Shown here one piece after another: positions 58,338-64,000 of a DNA stretch of 64,000 nucleotides. Origin of the DNA: Halomonas sp. (GTDB lineage: Bacteria > Pseudomonadota > Gammaproteobacteria > Pseudomonadales > Halomonadaceae); the NCBI RefSeq assembly GCF_007625055.1, contig NZ_VMQS01000002.1:33256-97255 (forward strand). Reading direction: 5' to 3'. The stretch's first letter is position 1; each line of letters begins with the position of its first letter. Below the pieces are notes generated by a model, which was given only the letters and a program-made list of their open reading frames with translations, was not told where the DNA came from and did not search any database. The position numbers and the translations under genes are program-made.

Positions 58338-59831
58338 TCAGGGCCTGCTAATGCCTTTTCCTGTCTCCCCCAGGCGTAGTGAGGCGAGCACTAGCAGACC
58401 GGCCAGCAGCCAGACTGGCCAGCTACCCATCTGAGTGAAAGGCGTCAGGCCCTGCATGGCATGGAACTCACCGGTCAGGGTGGTGGTTTCAAACTGGGGC
58501 GCGCGCCGGGTTATCTGGCCTTGCGGGTCGATGATGACGGTAATCCCATTGCTGGTAGCGCGCAGCACATAGCGGCCGTTTTCCAGCGCACGAAGGCGTG
58601 CCATCTGTAGATGCTGGTGGGGGCCAATTGAGCGGCCGAACCAGGTGTCGTTGGAGATGGTAATGATGGCCTGGCTGTTGCGTGCCCGCTTGGCCACCAA
58701 CTGAGGGTAGATGATCTCATAGCAGATGGCGTTGCCAAGGGAAATGCCTGCCGCCTGCATGGGTGGCTGTTGGTCCGGCCCTGGCGTGATGAAGGAAGTG
58801 GGCAGGTCAAAGAAGCTGATCAAACCGCGCAGTAGGCTTTCCAGAGGCAGGTATTCCCCAAAGGGTACCAGGTGCTCTTTCTGATAATCGCCTTCCACGT
58901 TTCCCACCCCGATCATCCCATTAAAAAAACGCTGGTTCTGTTCATCCTGTTGCAGGATGCCGGTGACCAGTGCCGTGCCGGTGGGTAGGCCGGACTGTAT
59001 CTGCTCAAGTACCGGTAGCGCCTGGTTTTCCAGCATGGGCAGGGCGGTTTCTGGCCAGATAATCAGCTCAACGTCATCGCTGATAGCCTGGGTCTGTCGG
59101 GTGTAGGTGGCAACGGCTTCGCGCTGGCCGTCAGCGGTCCATTTGATCAATTGGGGCAGGTTGCCCTGCACCATGGCGACCTGGGTAGGCTGTTCACTGG
59201 GGGTCGTCCATTGGGTGGGCAGGACGAAGGGTGTCAACCAGATAGCCGCTAGGGGCGCGATAGCCCACAGGCGGCGTTTGATCAGTAGCGTAATCAATAA
59301 GGCGCCACTGAAGGCAACCAGAAGCGACAAGAGATAAACGCCACCGATAGGTGCCCAGGCTGCCAGGGGTGAGTCGACAAAGCCGCTGCCAAGCAGTAGC
59401 CAGGGAAAGCCGGTAAACAGATAAGTGCGAAGTACCTCGGCCAACACCCAGATGCCTGCAAACCCGAGTAGCGAGTAGCGCGGCGAGGTAAAGCGCCGGT
59501 AGGCCCACAGCATGGCAGCAAAAAATAACGCCAGTGCAAACACGAACAGGGCCGTGAGAAAACCGGCAAGCAGGGGGCCGGTATGGCCATAATCATGGAT
59601 GGAAACGTACACCCAGGAGGCCCCGCTGGCAAACAGCGCCAGGCCGTAAACCATGCCCTTGAGCGCAGCGTGAGCAGGTGATAGTGCGTGACTGCCCCAG
59701 TACACGAGTGCAGCGGCCAAGGGGCCCAGCCACCAGAGTTCGAAAGGCGAGGCGGTCAGTGTGGTAAATCCCCCGGCCATAACGGCAGCCAGAAGCTGCC
59801 AGCCCAGGCGAGGTGAGGATCCGGTAGGCAT
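58338..59831 (-). CDS. lnt: Apolipoprotein N-acyltransferase
   Basis: A 497-residue inner-membrane enzyme that adds the third acyl chain to lipoproteins. It has about seven N-terminal membrane helices followed by a nitrilase domain (about 215-470) with the catalytic set Glu (LIIWPETALPML), Lys (QKEHLVPFGEYLPL) and Cys (NAICYEIIYPQL), then one C-terminal helix. I use the ATG at 59831 with AAGGAT upstream. It is the last gene of the miaB-phoH-ybeY-corC-lnt operon. Confidence 0.95.
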   Translation of the reverse strand: MPTGSSPRLGWQLLAAVMAGGFTTLTASPFELWWLGPLAAALVYWGSHALSPAHAALKGMVYGLALFASGASWVYVSIHDYGHTGPLLAGFLTALFVFALALFFAAMLWAYRRFTSPRYSLLGFAGIWVLAEVLRTYLFTGFPWLLLGSGFVDSPLAAWAPIGGVYLLSLLVAFSGALLITLLIKRRLWAIAPLAAIWLTPFVLPTQWTTPSEQPTQVAMVQGNLPQLIKWTADGQREAVATYTRQTQAISDDVELIIWPETALPMLENQALPVLEQIQSGLPTGTALVTGILQQDEQNQRFFNGMIGVGNVEGDYQKEHLVPFGEYLPLESLLRGLISFFDLPTSFITPGPDQQPPMQAAGISLGNAICYEIIYPQLVAKRARNSQAIITISNDTWFGRSIGPHQHLQMARLRALENGRYVLRATSNGITVIIDPQGQITRRAPQFETTTLTGEFHAMQGLTPFTQMGSWPVWLLAGLLVLASLRLGETGKGISRP

Positions 59832-59881
59832 CAATGACTATCCTTATCGATAGACGCGGTCGACCTGAGGCGTGTCATCTC

Positions 59882-60775
59882 TCAACCTGGTTGACTGATG
59901 GCGTCTTCTTCATTGCTGCTGTCGTCGAAGTGAACGTCAAGCAGGCGAATACGCCGATTGTCTGCATTCATTACCACAAAGTGCCAACCGCCGAGAGACG
60001 TCTGTTCGCCGCGCCGGGGCAGGTGGCCAAACTGCTGCATGACCAGGCCGCCTACAGTATCGAACTCGTCGTCAGAAAACCGGGTGTTGAAACGTTCGTT
60101 GAAATCTTCAATAGGGGTCAGGGCACGAACGGCAAAATGGCCATCTTCAAGCGCGCGGATATCATCTTCTTCATCCGTGTCGTGTTCATCTTCGATATCG
60201 CCGACAATCTGCTCAAGAATATCTTCAATGGTGATAATGCCTGCCGTACCGCCGTATTCATCCACCACAATGGCCATATGGTTGTGGGTATCACGAAATT
60301 CTTTCAGCAGGCTGTTAAGGCGTTTGGATTCAGGGATGAACATGGCCGGGCGAGTGATGTCCTCCAGCTGGAAAGCATCCCGCTGTGCCTGGGTCTGTGA
60401 GAGCAGGGGCAACAGATCCTTGACCAGCACAATGCCTTTGACATCGTCAAGGTTCTCACCAATGACCGGGTAACGCGAGTGGCCGGTTTCCTGAATGAGC
60501 GGCAGGTAGTCGTCACTGGCCTGGTCGATCGGAATGGCAGCAACCTGGGAGCGGGGAATCAGGATCTCACGTACCTGTTGATCACTTATCTGCAACGCCC
60601 CTTCAATGATCATCATGGCATCCTGATCAAGTTTCAAGCGGCCGGCCGTGTGGCGCAGGAAGGCCATCAGCTCTTCTCTTGAACTGGGCTCATCGTTGTC
60701 CCCCGTCAAGGCACCGAACAGCTTATCAAGCCAGGATTTTTGAGGGGGGGCGATGCTCGATCGGTCTTCGCTCAT
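59882..60775 (-). CDS. corC: CNNM/CorC family protein with two CBS domains
   Basis: A 297-residue cytoplasmic protein: a CBS pair (about 70-195; REILIPRSQVAAIPIDQASDD, VVDEYGGTAGIITIEDILEQIVG) and a C-terminal transporter-associated CorC_HlyC domain (about 215-285; DDEFDTVGGLVMQQFGHLPRRGE). It is implicated in magnesium and cobalt efflux. The operon position between ybeY and lnt is that of E. coli ybeX. Confidence 0.95.
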   Translation of the reverse strand: MSEDRSSIAPPQKSWLDKLFGALTGDNDEPSSREELMAFLRHTAGRLKLDQDAMMIIEGALQISDQQVREILIPRSQVAAIPIDQASDDYLPLIQETGHSRYPVIGENLDDVKGIVLVKDLLPLLSQTQAQRDAFQLEDITRPAMFIPESKRLNSLLKEFRDTHNHMAIVVDEYGGTAGIITIEDILEQIVGDIEDEHDTDEEDDIRALEDGHFAVRALTPIEDFNERFNTRFSDDEFDTVGGLVMQQFGHLPRRGEQTSLGGWHFVVMNADNRRIRLLDVHFDDSSNEEDAISQPG

Positions 60776-60801
60776 ACGGTTGATCTCTTGTTTTGATAAC
60801 G

Positions 60802-61269
60802 TTACTGCATTTCAATCAGATACGGATCAGGAATATCCAACCTGGCCAGCAAACGGCGCTCAAGCTGCTCCATGGTCTCGGCGTCGTCGTCTTGCATGTG
60901 ATCATAACCCAATAAATGCAGAGTGCCGTGTATGACCATATGCGCATAATGCTGCATCAGCGGTTTTTGCTGTTGCGTTGCTTCCTGTGCGACGACACTC
61001 TGGCAGATGATCAGGTCGCCAAGTAACGGTAGCTCAATACCCCGGGGGGCTTCAAAGGGAAAAGACAGCACATTGGTCGGCCTGTTCTTGTCACGGTATT
61101 CAGCGTTGAGCGCCTGGCTTTCATCCGCATCAACGATGCGGATGGTTACTTCGAAACGGTGCTCCTCCGGATGATGCTCAAGCACTGTTGTCACCCAGCG
61201 CTCAAGCTGAGCTGTCTCGGGCACTTGCGTGGCGTCTGTCGCCAGCTGATAGTCAATCAACGCCGTCAC
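60802..61269 (-). CDS. ybeY: rRNA maturation endoribonuclease YbeY
   Basis: A 155-residue UPF0054 metalloprotein with the zinc motif HMVIHGTLHLLGYDH (three His) and NVLSFPFEAP. YbeY takes part in 16S rRNA 3' end maturation and ribosome quality control. The start overlaps the phoH stop in ATGA. Confidence 0.96.
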   Translation of the reverse strand: MTALIDYQLATDATQVPETAQLERWVTTVLEHHPEEHRFEVTIRIVDADESQALNAEYRDKNRPTNVLSFPFEAPRGIELPLLGDLIICQSVVAQEATQQQKPLMQHYAHMVIHGTLHLLGYDHMQDDDAETMEQLERRLLARLDIPDPYLIEMQ

Positions 61270-62330
61270 TGAAGGGAGTCCTCACGTTTTTGCAGACGCT
61301 CTTCCCGGGCTTGCTGGCGCTCCTCGCGAACGGCGCGTTCCTTGGCTTCCTGCTCGGATTCGAAGCTGTCATAGGCTTCGATGATCCGCTGGACAAGCGG
61401 GTGACGAACGACGTCCTTGGCAGCAAAGTGGGTTACGCCTATCCCTGGGGTGTCCTTGAGGACCTCAAGCACCTGAATTAACCCGGAACGCTGGCCTCGG
61501 GGCAAATCCACCTGGGTCACGTCACCGGTAATCACCGCCGTGGAGCCGAACCCGATGCGGGTCAGGAACATCTTCATCTGCTCAGGGGTGGTGTTCTGAC
61601 TTTCATCCAGGATGATGTAGGCGTTGTTCAGGGTGCGTCCGCGCATATAGGCCAGCGGCGCAATTTCAATCACCTGACGTTCGATCAGTTTGGCCACCTG
61701 CTCGAAACCGATCATCTCATACAGGGCATCGTAGAGTGGACGCAGGTAGGGGTCGATTTTCTGGGCCAGATCGCCAGGCAGAAAGCCCAGCTTCTCGCCG
61801 GCTTCAACGGCTGGACGAACCAGCAGGATGCGTCGCACTTCCTGCTGGTTCAGCGCTTCAACGGCGGCCGCCACGGCCAGGTATGTCTTGCCCGTACCCG
61901 CCGGGCCAATTCCGAAGTTGATATCGTGCTCACGAATGCTGGACACGTAGCGCTGCTGATTCATCCCGCGGGGTTTGATCATGGTGCGCGGCGTGCGCAT
62001 GATGACCTCACCCTCTTCCGGTTCCTCTTCCTCGGCAAGCGCTTCAAGCCCGGATTCCTGCAGGAAAAGGTGGACGGTATCCGGATCAAGCTCGTTGGCC
62101 GCCGTTTCCCGATAAAGGTGCTCAAGTACATTGGCAGCCGCCTTGATGCGGTTGGCATCACCTGCCAGCTGGAAGATGTTGCCGCGGTTACGCAGGGTGA
62201 CGTCCAGACGGCTTTCAATCAGTTTAAGGTGCTCATCCTGCTGACCGCACAGGCTGGCGAGCCGCTGCGGATCATTGGGTTCAAGGCTGAGCGTGATGAT
62301 GCGATTGGCCTGAGATGATGGCTGGCTCAA
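61266..62330 (-). CDS. ybeZ: PhoH-like ATPase YbeZ
   Basis: A 354-residue PhoH family ATPase: Walker A GPAGTGKTYLAVAA, IAPLAYMRGRTLNNAYIILDE (Walker B) and VITGDVTQVDLP; N-terminal KH-like part. It works with YbeY in rRNA processing. The last 40 residues are Arg/Glu-rich (EREERQQAREERLQKR-like). It follows miaB after 87 bases and overlaps ybeY. Confidence 0.95.
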   Translation of the reverse strand: MSQPSSQANRIITLSLEPNDPQRLASLCGQQDEHLKLIESRLDVTLRNRGNIFQLAGDANRIKAAANVLEHLYRETAANELDPDTVHLFLQESGLEALAEEEEPEEGEVIMRTPRTMIKPRGMNQQRYVSSIREHDINFGIGPAGTGKTYLAVAAAVEALNQQEVRRILLVRPAVEAGEKLGFLPGDLAQKIDPYLRPLYDALYEMIGFEQVAKLIERQVIEIAPLAYMRGRTLNNAYIILDESQNTTPEQMKMFLTRIGFGSTAVITGDVTQVDLPRGQRSGLIQVLEVLKDTPGIGVTHFAAKDVVRHPLVQRIIEAYDSFESEQEAKERAVREERQQAREERLQKREDSLQ

Positions 62331-62417
62331 GAGTAAGAAACCCGTTGGTTAATGAGTGTGATGTCCAGCTTACTGCCCCGAGTGGCCTCGGGGCAATTGC
62401 CTGAGTGATGAGAGTTA

Positions 62418-63761
62418 TTAATAACGCTCTGCCGATGCAAGCTCACCGCGCAGGGAGTTGGGTAATGCCTCGGTAATATCGACATCGACAAAATAGCCGA
62501 TCAGTTCCGTCGGGTTGGCCGCACGAAAGTTCACAACGCGATTATTTTCCGTACGCCCGGAAAGCTGGCCCGGGTCTTTGGGAGAAAACCCGCTGACCAG
62601 AATACGCTGGCGACTACCCACCATGCGGCGGCTGATCTGCTGGGTATGCTGGATAATCCGCTCCTGCAGGATGGCAAGTCGCTGTTTTTTGACTTCATCC
62701 GGGGTGTCATCGTCAAGGGATGCGGCTGGTGTGCCGGGGCGGGCGGAATAGACAAAACTGAATGAATGGTCAAAGCCAATCTTGTGAATCAGGTTCATGG
62801 TGGCTTCAAAGTCTTCCTCAGTTTCGCCCGGGAAGCCAATGATGAAATCCGAAGAGAAACTGATATCCGGACGGTTGGCGCGAATACGCTCCATCTTGTC
62901 GATATATGCCTGGGCTGTATGGCCGCGTTTCATGGCGCTCAGAATGCGGTCAGAACCGGACTGGACAGGCAAGTGCAGGTGGCTGACCAGCTCTGGAATC
63001 TCTGCATAGGCATCGACCAGACTGTCTGTGAATTCAACCGGGTGAGAAGTCGTGAAACGAATCCTGTCAATACCATCAACGGCAGCAACACAGGCAATCA
63101 GTTCTGCCAGGTCGATTTCATCACCGTCGTCGTTCTCGCCCCGGTAGGCATTGACGTTCTGGCCTAGCAGGTTGACTTCACGTACTCCTTGATCTGCCAG
63201 ATGGAGGATCTCATCCATTACCGCTTCAAAAGGGCGTGAAACTTCCTCACCACGGGTGTAGGGGACGACACAGAAAGTGCAGTACTTGGAGCAACCTTCC
63301 ATGATTGAAACAAACGCCGTTGCGCCATCTGAAGATGGTTGTGGCAGGTGATCGAATTTCTCGATTTCAGGAAAGGTGACATCCACAGCGGCTATCTGGT
63401 TATTGCGCTTGGCTTCCAGCATCCCGGGAACGCGATGAAGTGTCTGAGGGCCAAAGACCATGTCGACATGGGGTGCGCGCTTGCGTAACGCCTCACCTTC
63501 CTGGCTGGCCACGCAGCCACCAACGCCAATGACCAGATCCGGGTTGGCGTCCTTGAGTTTTTTCCAGCGGCCAAGCTGATGAAAGACCTTTTCCTGCGCT
63601 TTCTCGCGAATAGAGCAGGTATTGAGCAGAATGACATCAGCGTCAAGCTCGTTATCCGTGAGCTCCATCTGATGTGATTCGCCAAGCAGGTCTGCCATGC
63701 GTGACGAGTCATACTCGTTCATTTGGCAGCCGTGTGTTTTGATGAAGAGTTTCTTCGTCAT
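62418..63761 (-). CDS. miaB: tRNA-2-methylthio-N6-dimethylallyladenosine synthase
   Basis: A 447-residue radical-SAM methylthiotransferase: N-terminal UPF0004 domain with the auxiliary cluster cysteines ([33 protein letters not shown]), radical-SAM cluster CSKYCTFC, and a C-terminal TRAM domain. It converts i6A37 of tRNAs to ms2i6A37. First gene of the operon that runs down to lnt; divergent from tRNA-Asn. Confidence 0.97.
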   Translation of the reverse strand: MTKKLFIKTHGCQMNEYDSSRMADLLGESHQMELTDNELDADVILLNTCSIREKAQEKVFHQLGRWKKLKDANPDLVIGVGGCVASQEGEALRKRAPHVDMVFGPQTLHRVPGMLEAKRNNQIAAVDVTFPEIEKFDHLPQPSSDGATAFVSIMEGCSKYCTFCVVPYTRGEEVSRPFEAVMDEILHLADQGVREVNLLGQNVNAYRGENDDGDEIDLAELIACVAAVDGIDRIRFTTSHPVEFTDSLVDAYAEIPELVSHLHLPVQSGSDRILSAMKRGHTAQAYIDKMERIRANRPDISFSSDFIIGFPGETEEDFEATMNLIHKIGFDHSFSFVYSARPGTPAASLDDDTPDEVKKQRLAILQERIIQHTQQISRRMVGSRQRILVSGFSPKDPGQLSGRTENNRVVNFRAANPTELIGYFVDVDITEALPNSLRGELASAERY

Positions 63762-63885
63762 CGGTACCTGTCATCTATGGGTCGTCGGGTGACGAGGATG
63801 AATGGTGGTGCGGCGGTGCCGCGACGTTGAAATGTTATTATACGGGCACAGTAAAGCCGGGGCTAGCGTTGGAAGAAATCGAGAC

Positions 63886-63913
63886 TTGACCATGGCATTT
63901 GTATGGGTATACT
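63886..63913 (+). promoter_or_regulatory. Promoter of tRNA-Asn
   Basis: TTGACC (63886-63891), 16-base spacer, TATACT (63908-63913), followed by a GC-rich stretch typical of stable-RNA promoters. Confidence 0.85.
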
Positions 63914-63933
63914 ACGCACCGTGTTTAGGTAGT

Positions 63934-64000
63934 TCCCTGATAGCTCAGTTGGTAGAGCAAATGACTGTTAATCATTGGGTCGCAGGTTCGAGTCCTGCTC
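63934..64000 (+). tRNA. tRNA-Asn, anticodon GTT (3' end outside window)
   Basis: Acceptor 5' strand TCCCTGA, D-arm AGCTCAGTTGGTAGAGC, anticodon stem AATGA / TCATT around CTGTTAA, and T-arm GCAGGTTCGAGTCCTGC are present; the last bases of the acceptor stem and CCA are cut off. Confidence 0.93.

Overview
The window looks like chromosomal DNA of a halophilic or haloalkaliphilic gammaproteobacterium of the Halomonas type. The basis is gene content and order: two Mrp cation/proton antiporter systems, a polyhydroxyalkanoate (PHA) set (phaR, phasin, phaC), the miaB-phoH-ybeY-corC-lnt operon, prmB-aroC, tesA divergent from ybbA-ybbP, and an ovothiol synthase. The species assignment is inference. Almost every base is in ordinary, tightly packed genes. 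I see no prophage, CRISPR array or transposase gene. One short non-autonomous mobile element is present.

Region 1 (1-9030) is ion transport. A truncated minus-strand gene encodes a fused MrpA/MrpB subunit, and a complete seven-gene mrpABCDEFG operon runs the other way from it. Region 2 (9157-17880) holds a zinc-ribbon protein plus DASH cryptochrome, a DUF3429 membrane protein, the lytic transglycosylase MltB, a RimK-type aspartic/zinc protease, RsmE, the PHA repressor PhaR, PurD, a thioesterase, PrkB and a HIT protein. Region 3 (17952-25127) is mostly minus strand: a short-chain dehydrogenase, EttA, a small charged protein, a short LOV photoreceptor, an MFS transporter, a drug/metabolite transporter and TesA. 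Region 4 (25126-34657) holds the YbbA/YbbP ABC system, a two-domain PPK2 kinase, GlyA, a membrane diguanylate cyclase, an AEC carrier and tRNA-Arg(CCT).

Region 5 (34770-38920) is dabB-dabA, an energy-coupled inorganic-carbon uptake system, preceded by a perfect 19-bp palindrome. Region 6 (38921-49850) holds a transporter, an amidase, OvoA, an ADP-ribosylglycohydrolase-like protein, the glycine oxidase ThiO, a CoA transferase, a DJ-1 family protein, an M42 peptidase and a probable 30-residue membrane protein. Region 7 (49953-58256) holds an alpha/beta hydrolase, a patatin phospholipase, a 268-bp MITE-like element between two convergent genes, an Smr protein, PrmB, AroC and the PHA block (DUF6489-like protein, phasin, PhaC). 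Region 8 (58338-64000) is the miaB-to-lnt operon and a tRNA-Asn(GTT) cut by the window end.

Three complexes of the NuoL/MrpA/MrpD ion-pump superfamily (two Mrp types and DabAB) lie within 39 kb, which fits a cell living on sodium, alkalinity and bicarbonate gradients. The most testable new points are the paired palindromes at the phasin promoter (probable PhaR operators), the element inserted in a CTAG that supplied both stop codons, the dabBA palindrome, and the blue-light pair (short LOV protein and DASH cryptochrome).
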